From: Pseudomonas sp. B21-056
GTDB taxonomy: Bacteria; Pseudomonadota; Gammaproteobacteria; Pseudomonadales; Pseudomonadaceae
DNA length: 64,000 bases
Direction of reading: 5' to 3'
Assembly (NCBI RefSeq): GCF_026016325.1
Contig: NZ_CP087203.1
Span: 3,968,001 to 4,032,000, forward strand
Shown one piece after another: positions 1 through 9,156 of this stretch. The translations under genes were made by a program, and so were the position numbers. The notes beneath the pieces were generated by a model, which was not told where the DNA came from, did not search any database, and was given only the letters and a program-made list of their open reading frames with translations. Numbering within the stretch: the stretch's first letter is position 1; the number at the start of each line of letters is the position of its first letter.

Positions 1-1537
1 TGATCTTGCGCCGCTCCTGGATCGAGGTCGCCAGCTCCGAATGCAGCATCATGTAGGAGCCGTCTCCCACCAGGGCGTACACCTCTTTATCAGGTTCGGC
101 GAGTTTCACCCCCAGCGCCGCATTCACCTCGTAACCCATGCAGGAATAGCCGTACTCGAGGTGATAGGTATTGACGCCCTTGCTGCGCCAACTGCGTTGC
201 AAATCACCGGGCAGGCTGCCGGCGGCGGCGACGATGATCGCGTCGTCCGCCAAGGCTTCGTTGAGCGTGCCCAGCACACGACTCTGGGTCAGGCAGGAAC
301 CGGTGAGTTCGATGAACTCGCGAAACACCGCCGGGTCCATGCCGTCGTTGATTTCCGGGACGAAATCCTCGGCCTGATAATCAGCCTGGTAGACCCGGTC
401 CACCTCAGCCTCCAGTTGGCCCTTGGCGTCGGCGATCCGCCCGCCCCAGCCGGCACGATAGTCGCCCAGGGCGGCAGACAATGCCTCCAGGCCTGAACGC
501 GCATCGGCCAGCAGCTGCACGCCATCGAGTTTCAGCGCGTCGCATGGGCTGATATTGAGGTTGAGGAACTGCACATCCGGGTGCTGGAACAGCCATTTGG
601 AGCCGGTGGTGAAATCGCTGTAGCGCGTACCGATGCCGATGATCAGGTCCGCTTCCTTGGCCAGCAGGTTCGCCGCCAGGCAACCGGTTTCGCCGACACC
701 GCCGACGTTCAGCGGATGACTGGACACCACCGCGCTCTTGCCGGCCTGGGTCTCGGTAAAGGGAATGTCGAAGCGTTCGGCAAAGGCTTGCAAAGCAGCG
801 TTGGCGCCGGCGTACTTCACCCCGCCGCCACAGATGATCATCGGCTGGCGCTTGCCCTTGAACAGCGCCAGGGCATCGCCGAGCATCGCCGCGGTGGCCG
901 GACGGCGGTCGATGCGATGCACGCGCTTGGCCAGGAAATAATCCGGGTAGTCATAGGCTTCGGCTTGCACATCCTGAGGCAGCGCCAGGGTCACCGCGCC
1001 GGTTTCGGCCGGATCGGTGAGCACGCGCATGGCCTGGATCGCGGCGCTCATCAGCTGTTCGGGACGGTTGATCCGGTCCCAGTATTTGCTCACTGCCTTG
1101 AACGCATCGTTGGTACTGATGCTCAGGTCGTGGAACTGCTCGATCTGTTGCAGCACCGGGTCCGGTTGGCGGCTGGCGTAGACATCGCCGGGCAACAGCA
1201 GCAGCGGAATGCGATTGGCCGTCGCGGTGGCCGCCGCGGTCAACATGTTCGCCGCGCCGGGGCCGACCGATGAGGTGCAGGCGTAGATCTTGCGACGCAG
1301 GTTCTGCTTGGCGAAACCAATGGCGGCGTGGGCCATGCCCTGTTCGTTGCGGCCCTGATGGACCACCAGGTCGCCGCTGTCCTGCTCCAGCGCCTGGCCC
1401 AGGCCCAACACGTTGCCGTGGCCGAAAATGGTAAAGACCCCGGCGACGAACTTGCTCTGGACGCCGTCGACCTCGACGTACTGGTTATCGAGGAATTTCA
1501 CCAGGGCCTGGGCCATGGTCAGTCGTGTTGTGGACAT
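1..1537 (-). CDS. iolD: IolD, 3D-(3,5/4)-trihydroxycyclohexane-1,2-dione hydrolase (C-terminus beyond window)
   Basis: ThDP-dependent ring-opening hydrolase of myo-inositol catabolism; it converts trihydroxycyclohexanedione to 5-deoxy-glucuronate. About 512 codons are present, against roughly 620-650 for the family, and the frame is open through position 1. The start is the ATG at 1537 ([12 protein letters not shown]). The [13 protein letters not shown] segment that opens the ThDP/Mg-binding motif lies near residue 490, so the end of that motif is outside the window. It is the last visible gene of the minus-strand run iolC-iolE-iolB-iolI-iolD, separated from iolI by a REP pair. Identity rests on the family pattern and the unmistakable iol neighbours. 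Confidence 0.93.
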   Translation of the reverse strand, partial: MSTTRLTMAQALVKFLDNQYVEVDGVQSKFVAGVFTIFGHGNVLGLGQALEQDSGDLVVHQGRNEQGMAHAAIGFAKQNLRRKIYACTSSVGPGAANMLTAAATATANRIPLLLLPGDVYASRQPDPVLQQIEQFHDLSISTNDAFKAVSKYWDRINRPEQLMSAAIQAMRVLTDPAETGAVTLALPQDVQAEAYDYPDYFLAKRVHRIDRRPATAAMLGDALALFKGKRQPMIICGGGVKYAGANAALQAFAERFDIPFTETQAGKSAVVSSHPLNVGGVGETGCLAANLLAKEADLIIGIGTRYSDFTTGSKWLFQHPDVQFLNLNISPCDALKLDGVQLLADARSGLEALSAALGDYRAGWGGRIADAKGQLEAEVDRVYQADYQAEDFVPEINDGMDPAVFREFIELTGSCLTQSRVLGTLNEALADDAIIVAAAGSLPGDLQRSWRSKGVNTYHLEYGYSCMGYEVNAALGVKLAEPDKEVYALVGDGSYMMLHSELATSIQERRKI

Positions 1538-1563
1538 GCTTGCACCTTGTCTGGAATGCAGAT

Positions 1564-1659
1564 CCCTGTGGGAGCGAGCCTGCTCGCGAAGCGGTGGGTC
1601 AGACAACATCACTGTTGAATGTGAGATCGCTTTCGCGAGCAGGCTCGCTCCCACAGGGG
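1564..1659. repeat. Paired REP palindromes between iolI and iolD
   Basis: Two inverted copies of the Pseudomonas REP unit (GTGGGAGCGAGCCTGCTCGC and its complement) flank about 45 bases, forming a BIME-like stem. It sits inside the iol run, so it could attenuate or stabilise the transcript between iolI and iolD. Confidence 0.85.
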
Positions 1660-1682
1660 TGTTCATCATGTTGGAAGTTGTG

Positions 1683-2504
1683 TCAGGCCTGTGAATCCTG
1701 CAAATGGCTCATGCTCGCCCCCAACGCCTGACGGATGTCGGCCAGTTCATGGACGCTCTCGGCGAACGGTTCGAAGGACAAGTAACCGTCATAGCCACCG
1801 GCCCGCAGCGCCTCGATCTGCGCGGCGTTGCCGAGGATGTCGGCCTTGCCCACCAACACCCGGTGGCCGTCGCGGATCGTCGCCAGCGGTGCCTGGGCAT
1901 CCTCCACGCCGGAGATGTGCACCAGCCCGGTCAGCTCGGGGAAGAACACCTGCTCACCCGCCAGATGGTGGTGAAAGGTGTCGTGCACCAGACGGAACAC
2001 ATCCAGCCCGCCGATGGCCTTGATCGCGTCCACCGCCGTCTCCTTGCGGCGCAACGAACACTCCTCGAACCCCAGGGGTTCGATAAAGCCGTAGATGCCG
2101 AAGGCTCGCAAAATCGGCGCCAGTTCGCTGAGCGCCGTGCGCAGCCCCGCCGCGCGCTCGGCCTCGCTGCGTGGGTCGGCGCGGTCGTTGAGCGGGCACA
2201 TGACCAGGCCCTCGGCACCACATTCGCGAGCATAGTCGGCCAGCCGCACGGCCTGGGCACGCCGCTCCTCGTTCCACACGTCGAAGGGATAAAGCGCGTT
2301 GATCGACAACACCTTGATGCCCCGCTCTTCGCACAACTCACGCACGTGAGCAGGCGCCATGCCGTTCTCGATCTCGACGCCCTTCAGGTCGTTGCGGATC
2401 TCGATGGCATCGGTTTTCAAAGCCAGGGCCAGATCGATGAATTCGGGCAACGCCAGGCGCGGGGCGACCATTCGGTTCAAGGCAAAACGCAGGGGCTTGT
2501 TCAT
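1683..2504 (-). CDS. iolI: IolI-like sugar phosphate isomerase/epimerase (inosose isomerase)
   Basis: A 273-residue TIM-barrel protein of the AP endonuclease-2/xylose isomerase-like family. In the iol context it most likely interconverts inosose isomers (2-keto-myo-inositol and 1-keto-D-chiro-inositol). Candidate divalent-metal ligands are Glu142 (IEPLGF), His174/Asp175 (LVHDTFHHH), His196 (VHISG) and Glu245 (SFEPF). The reading frame is open 17 codons further upstream, but [10 protein letters not shown] at 2504 has a strong GGAGGG ribosome binding site and fits the family start. It follows iolB by 58 bases. A hydroxypyruvate isomerase-like role is the main alternative. Confidence 0.87.
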   Translation of the reverse strand: MNKPLRFALNRMVAPRLALPEFIDLALALKTDAIEIRNDLKGVEIENGMAPAHVRELCEERGIKVLSINALYPFDVWNEERRAQAVRLADYARECGAEGLVMCPLNDRADPRSEAERAAGLRTALSELAPILRAFGIYGFIEPLGFEECSLRRKETAVDAIKAIGGLDVFRLVHDTFHHHLAGEQVFFPELTGLVHISGVEDAQAPLATIRDGHRVLVGKADILGNAAQIEALRAGGYDGYLSFEPFAESVHELADIRQALGASMSHLQDSQA

Positions 2505-2562
2505 GTTGTTATCCCTCCAGTGTCCATACGAAACGGCTTGGGTGAGTGGCAGCAAACGGTAT

Positions 2563-3372
2563 TCAGAGATCCAGCAGCCAACTGTGCTGCGGGTCGTTAT
2601 GGAACTGCCAGACCCGCTTCGGGCCGGCCATGACGTTCAGGTAGTACGATTCGTACCCGTAGGGCACGCTGACCGGGTGGTAGCCCTTGGGTACGACTAC
2701 CAGGTCGCTGTTTTCCACGGCCATGGCCTGGTCGATGCTGCGGTCGTCGGTGTAGACCCGCTGGAACACGAAGCCCTGGGACGGGTTGACCTGGTGGTAA
2801 TAGGTTTCTTCCAGGAAACTCTGATGCGGCAGGTCATCGGTGTCGTGCTTGTGGGGCGGATAGCTCGACGAGTGACCCGACGGCGTGCGCACCTCCACCA
2901 CCAGCAGCGAATGGGCCGGTTCGCTGTCCGGCAGGATGTCGCAGACGTAGCGGGTGTTCGCCCCCTTGCCGCGCACGCTGCGCTTCATGCTGTCCGGGCG
3001 GATCAGCCGTGGGCCGTAATCGTTCTGGCGGGAACCCGGCGCGGCACACACCGCGACCTGCACGTCACTCAAGGCGATCACCTGGGCCTGGCTGCCGGGT
3101 GGCAAGTAGGCGGCATAGGGCGATTTGTCCTCGAAGACCGACTGGCGATCGCCGAGGTTGTCCCACGCGAAGCTGCCCTGCCCCGGTGCTTCACCCTTGA
3201 GGCTGATGCGACCACTGAGCAGCACCAGGCACAGCTCCTTGTCACCGGCGGCCACCGGCAGGGTTTCGCCGAGGCTCAGGCGATAGGCGGCGAAGCCGAC
3301 ATATTCCAGCTCACCCGGGGGCAATTGGACCATGGTCCGGCCACCGGACTGGCTTTTGATCAACAGACTCAT
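2563..3372 (-). CDS. iolB: IolB, 5-deoxy-glucuronate isomerase
   Basis: Isomerises 5-deoxy-glucuronate to 2-deoxy-5-keto-D-gluconate, the substrate of the IolC kinase. At 269 residues it is normal for the family and has the bicupin KduI/IolB fold. The metal-binding cupin motif is visible as PPHKHDTDD around residues 172-180 (His174, His176), followed by Glu188/Glu189 and YYHQ. The ATG at 3372 is preceded by AGGAG. It overlaps the end of iolE by the four bases ATGA (3369-3372), indicating translational coupling. Confidence 0.96.
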   Translation of the reverse strand: MSLLIKSQSGGRTMVQLPPGELEYVGFAAYRLSLGETLPVAAGDKELCLVLLSGRISLKGEAPGQGSFAWDNLGDRQSVFEDKSPYAAYLPPGSQAQVIALSDVQVAVCAAPGSRQNDYGPRLIRPDSMKRSVRGKGANTRYVCDILPDSEPAHSLLVVEVRTPSGHSSSYPPHKHDTDDLPHQSFLEETYYHQVNPSQGFVFQRVYTDDRSIDQAMAVENSDLVVVPKGYHPVSVPYGYESYYLNVMAGPKRVWQFHNDPQHSWLLDL

Positions 3373-4262
3373 GACGAACTCCTTTCCTGCAACAGGGCGC
3401 GCAAGGTGTCGTAGCCCTTCTTGGCGTAGGCATAACTCGGCGCTACAGCCGGGTCCTGTTCGGCTTCCACCACCAGCCAGCCCTGGTAATCGGCGGCCAG
3501 CAGCACGTCCAGCAACGCGGCGAAATCAATGTCGCCGTCCCCCGGCACGGTAAAGGTGCCGTTGACGATGCAATCCGGGAAGCTCCAGAGATGGTTGCGC
3601 GCCAGTTGCACCACCGGCTTGCGCACATCCTTGAAGTGCACATGGCAGACCCGCTCGATGTGCTTGCGCAGGACCTGCAACGGCTCGCCGCCGCCCATGT
3701 AGCAGTGGCCCGAGTCGAACAGCAGGCCGACCTCACTGCCGGTCAGGGCCATCAACTTGTCGATGTCCGAGGGTGACTCGACATAGGCCCCCATGTGGTG
3801 GTGATACGCCAGGCGCACGCCCTGGGACAAGGTGAAGCGTGCCAGTTCGGTCAGCTTGTCGGCATAGGCCTGCCAGGCGTCGTCAGTGTGGAAACGCGGC
3901 CGCTCGATCAGCGCAATGCGCTGGCCCTGGATGGAGTCGGCGACTTCGCCATAGACCAGCACCGTCGCGCCGTTTTGCGCCAGCAACTGCACATGGGCGG
4001 CAATCGCGTCGATTTCCTCGGCCGCCGAGCGCCGGGCCAGGCGACTGGAATACCAACCGGACACCAGCGCCAGGTCATAGGGACGCAACACATCGCCGAC
4101 GCCCTTGGCGTCCTTGGGAAACTTGCCGTTGAGCTCGAAACCTTCGTAACCGATGGCCTTGCCTTCGCTCAGCGCAGTGCTCAACGGCGTCTCACCGCCC
4201 AGGGACGGCAAGTCGTCGTTGCTCCAGGAAATCGGGTTGATGCCAATTCGAATAGCGGGCAT
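3369..4262 (-). CDS. iolE: IolE, myo-inosose-2 dehydratase
   Basis: Dehydrates 2-keto-myo-inositol (scyllo-inosose) to trihydroxycyclohexanedione, the IolD substrate. A 297-residue TIM-barrel protein; metal-site segments typical of the family are visible in order: YHHHMG, LFDSGHC, VHFKDVR and VVEAEQD. It starts at the ATG at 4262 with an AAGGTG ribosome binding site and is coupled to iolB by ATGA overlap. A 233-base gap holding a nested palindromic element separates it from iolC. Confidence 0.96.
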   Translation of the reverse strand: MPAIRIGINPISWSNDDLPSLGGETPLSTALSEGKAIGYEGFELNGKFPKDAKGVGDVLRPYDLALVSGWYSSRLARRSAAEEIDAIAAHVQLLAQNGATVLVYGEVADSIQGQRIALIERPRFHTDDAWQAYADKLTELARFTLSQGVRLAYHHHMGAYVESPSDIDKLMALTGSEVGLLFDSGHCYMGGGEPLQVLRKHIERVCHVHFKDVRKPVVQLARNHLWSFPDCIVNGTFTVPGDGDIDFAALLDVLLAADYQGWLVVEAEQDPAVAPSYAYAKKGYDTLRALLQERSSS

Positions 4263-4306
4263 GGCTGCACCTTTTATTGTTTTCTCTGATATTCAACCGA
4301 GCCCCC

Positions 4307-4477
4307 GTGGCGAGGGAGCTTGCTCCCGCTCGGCTGCCCCCTGTAGGAGCTGTCGAGCGAAGCGAGGCTGCGATCTTTCCCCTGGCACTTGAGTCCCAAG
4401 CGAAAGATCAAAAGATCGCAGCCTCGCTTCGCTCGACAGCTCCTACAGAATCCAGCGGGAGCAAGCTCCCTCGCCAC
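4307..4477. repeat. Nested BIME-like inverted repeat between iolC and iolE
   Basis: The outer arms are GTGGCGAGGGAGCTTGCTCC and its complement. The inner arms (about 4341-4380 and 4401-4447) are a second repeat type containing TAGGAGCTGTCGAGC and GAGGCTGCGATCTTT. The same inner unit recurs at 40522-40624 and 48882-48977. The whole 171 bases can fold into one long hairpin inside the iol operon. Confidence 0.85.
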
Positions 4478-4495
4478 AAAAGCCTTTTACTGTCT

Positions 4496-6433
4496 TCACG
4501 CCCGCGCAGCACGCCACGCCTCGATCAATTCCACAAACGTGCCCTGCACCTGCCGGATCAGCGTTTCATCATCGATTTCCCCCGCCAGCCAGGCCCGGCT
4601 CGGCTCCTGGAAAATCGTGCGTCCCACGGCAAACCCGCGACAAGTCGTGCTCTGGCTGGCCTGGCGAAACCCTTCGGCCAGCGTGGAGGCCGGGGCGTTG
4701 AGGCCCAGCAACACCACGCCCCGGCAGTACGGGTCACGCTGCTGGATCAACTCGTCGAGTTGCTTCCATTCCTCCGCCGTCTGGGCTTCGATCTTCCACC
4801 ACGCTGGATAGATCCCCAGGTTGTAGAGGCGCTTGAGCGCGCGGTACAGCACGTCCGGGTGCGGCGATGGATGATCCTTCGGTGGAATGACCTCCAGCAG
4901 CAATTCATGGCCGCTGACCTGGGAGGCCTTGTAGAGCCCCATCAGTTGCGCCTCCTGCTCCAGGCGCAGCAGCGGTTCGTCATCGGGGTGGAATTGCACC
5001 AGGCACTTGATGATTTGCTCGCTGGGCCAGGCGATCAGGCTGCTGCCTATGGAACGCCCGTGTTCGAACGCCAGCGGCCGCGAGCCTTGCACTTCCACCG
5101 GCCGTGCGACCCACCAGCCGCGCCCGGTGGCGGCGTTCAACGAGTCCTGGCCGAAACGCTGATCGGCCAGCAAGCCGACATCGGCCTCGATGCCCTGGCG
5201 CCGCAGGTCAGCTTCGACCCGTTCCACCGCCTGGACGAACAGTTGCTTGAGTGCACCGATGCAACTCAGGTCCCGAGCGCCCTTTTGCGCCAGTTCCACC
5301 AGTTGCCAACGATGATCAAAGGCAAATATGAACAGTTGTTTCCAGGCCTTGCGTGGCACGCTGACCTGATGCAGCCGTTGCAGCACGAGGTCCTGGTCCG
5401 GGCGGGTGATCGGCACCGGGCTGTCGAACAGATAGTCGAGCTCAACCCGGGTCGGCATCGCCGGCGCACAGCCGTGACGCGACACCACCAGGCCACCGCA
5501 GGCGTTGGCCAACTGGCAGCAGCGCTCATCACTGGCGTCCTCCAGCCAGCCGGCGAGGAAGCCCGACATGAAGGCATCGCCGGCGCCCAGTACATTCAGG
5601 ACTTCAACGCGGACACCCGGATAAATGGCACCGTCCTCAAGTCGGGCCGGAATGGCGCCGTGAATCACCGTGCAACCCTGCGGGCCGAGCTTGACCACCA
5701 GGGTGGCCGCGGTCAGCGAGCGGACAGTGCGCAGCGCCGTCAGCAGATCTTCGCTGCCGCCGGCAATCAGGAACTCTTCTTCGGTGCCGACGATCAGGTC
5801 GAAACGCGGCAGGATGCCCTGCACATGCTGGCTGGTTTTCTGGTCGGCAACGAAACGGGTTTCCCCATCGGCCTTGCCCGTCAGCCCCCAGAGCACCGGC
5901 CGATAGTCGATGTCCAGTATGCGTTTGACGTTGTGCTTAGCGGCATGGTCCAGCGCCTGGAGGCTGGCCTGGTAGACGCCTTCGGTGGAGAAATGAGTGC
6001 CGGTGATCAGCAAGGCCTTGCTCGACGCAATGAAAGCCTCGTCAATGTCTTCGGCGCGCAACGCCATGTCGGCGCAGTTTTCCCGGTAGAACACCAGGGG
6101 AAAGGTTTCCCGATCCTTGATACCCAGCAAGACCAGGGCAGTCAGACGCTCAGGATCAACCTTGATGCCGCTGACATCGCAGCCTTCGCGTGCCAGGGAT
6201 TCCACCAGGAAACGGCCCATGTGGTCATCCCCTACCCGGCTCAACATCGCTGACCTGAGCCCAAGTCGCGCGGTGCCGAAGGCGATATTGGCAGACGAGC
6301 CGCCCAGGTATTTGGCGAAGCTCGACACATCTTCCAGCCGCGCCCCGACTTGCTGCGCATACAGGTCGACGCCCAGGCGCCCCAGGCAGATCACATCCAA
6401 TTGACGCCCACTGGCAAAACGAGTCTGGCCCAT
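4496..6433 (-). CDS. iolC: IolC, 5-dehydro-2-deoxygluconokinase fused to a DUF2090 aldolase-like domain
   Basis: The N-terminal half (about residues 10-335) is a PfkB/ribokinase-type kinase that phosphorylates 2-deoxy-5-keto-gluconate. It has the GGSSANIAFG substrate-side motif near residue 44 and GAGDAFMSG (283-291) with catalytic base Asp286. The C-terminal half (about 345-645) is a DUF2090 domain resembling the aldolase that splits the phosphorylated product into DHAP and malonate semialdehyde. At 645 residues it is the fused proteobacterial form, not the roughly 325-residue Bacillus kinase. It is the first gene of the minus-strand iol run, and its promoter lies in the 309-base gap shared with iolR. 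Confidence 0.95.
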   Translation of the reverse strand: MGQTRFASGRQLDVICLGRLGVDLYAQQVGARLEDVSSFAKYLGGSSANIAFGTARLGLRSAMLSRVGDDHMGRFLVESLAREGCDVSGIKVDPERLTALVLLGIKDRETFPLVFYRENCADMALRAEDIDEAFIASSKALLITGTHFSTEGVYQASLQALDHAAKHNVKRILDIDYRPVLWGLTGKADGETRFVADQKTSQHVQGILPRFDLIVGTEEEFLIAGGSEDLLTALRTVRSLTAATLVVKLGPQGCTVIHGAIPARLEDGAIYPGVRVEVLNVLGAGDAFMSGFLAGWLEDASDERCCQLANACGGLVVSRHGCAPAMPTRVELDYLFDSPVPITRPDQDLVLQRLHQVSVPRKAWKQLFIFAFDHRWQLVELAQKGARDLSCIGALKQLFVQAVERVEADLRRQGIEADVGLLADQRFGQDSLNAATGRGWWVARPVEVQGSRPLAFEHGRSIGSSLIAWPSEQIIKCLVQFHPDDEPLLRLEQEAQLMGLYKASQVSGHELLLEVIPPKDHPSPHPDVLYRALKRLYNLGIYPAWWKIEAQTAEEWKQLDELIQQRDPYCRGVVLLGLNAPASTLAEGFRQASQSTTCRGFAVGRTIFQEPSRAWLAGEIDDETLIRQVQGTFVELIEAWRAARA

Positions 6434-6742
6434 GCTGGCTCCTGTTATTTTTATCAGCCTGCGTTCGCTGCCGGACCGGCGCCAACGCTCTTGGTGGGCT
6501 CAGACTAAAACGAGCGAGGACCAATAATCAATAATTATTCTATAAATTTTTTATGTGGAATATTTTTTCCAATAGACTGCAAATCAACCGTGTCAGACGC
6601 AGTGCGTCGTTTCAGTCATGGATTGCGACGTTACCCGTCATGATTTTCCCTGCGCCTACGCGGTAGACTGCAAGCAGCCAACTTATTGTCGAGGGCCGGC
6701 CTTTACCGGACGGCCTATAAGAACAAGCCAGAAGGATTATCT
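6434..6742. promoter_or_regulatory. iolC/iolR divergent intergenic region
   Basis: The only clearly AT-rich stretch in this part of the window (about 6525-6575), so it probably holds both the minus-strand iol promoter and the iolR promoter. It contains the candidate IolR dyad at 6556-6571. Confidence 0.7.
6556..6571. promoter_or_regulatory. Candidate IolR operator TGGAA-N6-TTCCA
   Basis: A perfect dyad with a TATTTT spacer. A GGAA-N6-TTCC motif has been reported for RpiR-type IolR regulators of rhizobia. It lies 122 bases upstream of iolC and 171 upstream of iolR, where a repressor controlling both would be expected. Sequence match only. Confidence 0.65.
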
Positions 6743-7663
6743 ATGACCCGCCCCGATCTGCCGGCGCCATCCGAGCGCGCGTCCGAGGCCGCCCTCGCCA
6801 GCCCCCCGATCAATGCCGAGCGTCTGTTGCAACTGATCACCGATGAATATGAAAGCCTGCCGCGCCAGCTCAAACGCATTGCCAGCTACATGAGCCAGCA
6901 AAGCGACCGGATCATGGTGGATCGCATCAGCGACATCGCCCGCGAATGCGAAGTGCATCCGTCGGCCATCGTGCGTTTCTCGCAACGGTTCGGGTTCAGC
7001 GGGTTCAGCGAAATGCAGGCGTTGTTCCGCGAGGCCTACACCCACAAGACCACGCCGGTGCAGAACTACCAGCAACGCATCCGCAGCATGATCGCCAACA
7101 AGTCGCAGAAGGCCAGCGGCGGTGACCTGGCCCGTGAATGCATCAATGCCACGCTGTCGGGCATCGAGCGGCTTGGGCTGGAACTGGACGACCAGGCGTT
7201 CGACAAAGCGGTCGACCTGGTGGTCAACGCCGACAACATCTATGTGGTGGGCGTGCGGCGCTCCTTCGCGGTGGCCGATTACCTGGTCTATAACCTGCAG
7301 CACACCAACAAGCGCATTCACCTGGTTTCCGGGCTGGGCGGCAGTTATCGCGAGCAGATGCGCAGCGTACGGGCCAACGACCTGGTGATCGCCATCAGCT
7401 TCACGCCCTACGGCAAGGAAACCCAGCACTGCCTGCGCATCGCCCAGCATCACCAGGCCAAGACGCTGATCATCACCGACAGCAACCTGTCGCCCCTGGC
7501 GAAACGGGCCAACACCGTGCTGCTGGTGAACGAAGGCAGCTCCTTCGCCTTCCGCTCGCTGAGCGCCACCCTATGTCTGTGCCAGGCACTGTTCATCGCC
7601 GTGGCTTATCGGCTGGAACTCAAGGTCGATGAGATCCATGAACAGGTGGGGTTCGAGGATTGA
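6743..7663 (+). CDS. iolR: IolR, RpiR-family transcriptional regulator of inositol catabolism
   Basis: A 306-residue regulator. An N-terminal RpiR-type helix-turn-helix (about residues 25-100; ECEVHPSAIVRFSQRFGF is the recognition region) is followed by a SIS sugar-phosphate-binding domain (about 145-280; NIYVVGVRRSFAVADY). The ATG at 6743 has AGAAGGA seven bases upstream; the frame is open 19 codons further but with no better site. Divergent from iolC across the shared operator region. In relatives such regulators repress iol genes and respond to a phosphorylated inositol intermediate; that role is inferred here. Confidence 0.9.
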   Translation: MTRPDLPAPSERASEAALASPPINAERLLQLITDEYESLPRQLKRIASYMSQQSDRIMVDRISDIARECEVHPSAIVRFSQRFGFSGFSEMQALFREAYTHKTTPVQNYQQRIRSMIANKSQKASGGDLARECINATLSGIERLGLELDDQAFDKAVDLVVNADNIYVVGVRRSFAVADYLVYNLQHTNKRIHLVSGLGGSYREQMRSVRANDLVIAISFTPYGKETQHCLRIAQHHQAKTLIITDSNLSPLAKRANTVLLVNEGSSFAFRSLSATLCLCQALFIAVAYRLELKVDEIHEQVGFED

Positions 7664-7724
7664 CGCCCAACACCCTTCCCACAGGGTCCTGAGGTGATCG
7701 CAGACTTGGCGTTCACTGCAAATC

Positions 7725-7820
7725 CCCTGTGGGAGCGAGCCTGCTCGCGATAGCGGTGGATCAGCTTGCGTCGATGTTGTTTGTGCCGCCGTCATCGCGA
7801 GCAGGCTCGCTCCCACAGGG
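7725..7820. repeat. Paired REP palindromes between convergent iolR and hcnC
   Basis: CTGTGGGAGCGAGCCTGCTC and its inverted copy flank about 35 bases between two converging genes. Probably acts as a transcript end or stabiliser. Nothing else is seen in the 202-base gap. Confidence 0.85.
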
Positions 7821-7865
7821 TTCCCAGATGGCTGCAAATGTTGTGTTCACAACAGGCTCGCTGCC

Positions 7866-9156
7866 TCAGGCCATCTGCACTTCCTTGTCTTCAGCAACCC
7901 TCGTCGCCACCTCGAAGCGGTCTGCCAGGAACGGCGTGATATCCAACGGTAATGGCTCGTTGTTCACCAGTTTGTCCAGCAAGACCCCAGTAATGGCCGA
8001 GGTCAGGATGCCCGTGCGGAAATGCCCGCAGGCATTGAGATAACCTTCCACCCCTTGCATCGGCCCCAGGATCGGTAATTCATCGGGAGAGCCCGGGCGC
8101 AGGCCGGCCCAGGTTCGCTTCAGGTTGATGTCGGCCAACTGTGGGATGCAACGCACCGCGCCCTGCACCAATCCCTCGATCTCAGGGTAGGTGGTGGTCA
8201 CGTCGAAGCCCTTGTCTTCAGTGGTGCTGCCGATGAGGATTTCGCCGTTGTCTTTCTGCGCCACGTAGCAGTCGCTGGTGGTCAGGCACCCGTTGAGGAG
8301 CTTCGGCATGCGCTCGGTCAGCAGGATCTGCCCCTTGACCGGTTTGACCGGAATCCGCACGCCGGTGGCCTGCTCGCTCAGGTCCGCCGCCCAGGCTCCG
8401 GTGGCATTGATCAGGGTCCGGCAGTTGAAGGTGCCGGCCTCGGCGGTTTTTTACCCCGGTCACCCGCGCCCCGCTGCGCAACACCTCGGTCACGTGGGTG
8501 TTGAAGTGCAGGTCGACACCATTCTGCCGGGCACCTTCGGTGTAAGCGTCGGCCAGCCTGAACGGACTGACCTGGTGATCGCACAGGAATTCCAGCGCTC
8601 CCCGGGCTTCGTGGCTGACGCTGGGCTCGGCCTCGCGCAGGGCGGCCTGGTCAAGCCAGCGCACCTGATCGGCCAGGTGGGGAATGCAGGCGACGATGTG
8701 CTCGGCATACAAGCGGTCTTCATCGTCGTAGATCACGAACTTGAGTCCGGTTTCCTCGAATTTGATATCCATGCCGTGGTTGTCCAGTAACTCCCGGTGC
8801 AACTGGGGGTACATCGCGTTGGACTGCAAGGCAAAGTCGAAGAACGACTGGGGCAGGATATGCGGCGTGCTGGCATCCACCGCCACGGCGGCACTCTGGT
8901 TCCGGATGGGGGTCTGGCGCTTGCGATTGGCCGACATCATGCGAAAGAAGATCACCCCGCAACCCAGCCCCACCGACTCGCCAATGGCCCACAGGCCGCC
9001 GGCCGAAGCGCGGGTCGCGTTGCCGGGACGCTTGGCGTCGATCAGGGCGACTTTCAGGTGCTTGCGCTTGGACAGTTGGTAGGCACAGGAGGCGCCGATC
9101 ACGCCGCCACCGGCGATGACGACGTCGTAGTCCTTGATCCCTGGATGTTCAATCAT
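7866..9156 (-). pseudogene. hcnC: hcnC, hydrogen cyanide synthase subunit C, split by a frameshift
   Basis: FAD-dependent DAO/glycine-oxidase-like subunit of membrane-bound HCN synthase, which oxidises glycine to HCN and CO2. It starts MIEHPGIKDYD at 9156, overlapping hcnB by eight bases, with the Rossmann motif VVIAGGGVIGASCAYQL near residue 11. The frame is intact to ARVTGVK near 8450, where a run of six A (coding strand) occurs. Homology then continues in the +1 frame (AEAGTFNCRTLINATG, later GLRPGSPDELPILGP) to the stop at 7866. Removing one A restores about 429 residues, close to other HcnC proteins. It could be a real mutation or a homopolymer sequencing error. Confidence 0.85.

Noticed and set aside
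1..1537. iolD as a truncated gene
   Set aside because: Its frame is open to the window edge; the missing C-terminus is due to the window boundary, not to mutation.
4277..6253. 658-codon plus-strand open frame opposite iolC
   Set aside because: Antisense shadow of the high-GC iolC coding sequence; no ribosome binding site and no family resemblance.
8445..8455. Programmed frameshift joining the two halves of hcnC
   Set aside because: The A-AAA-AAC heptamer is a -1 slippery site, but the downstream frame needed is +1, so -1 slippage would not restore the protein. HcnC homologues are not known to use recoding.
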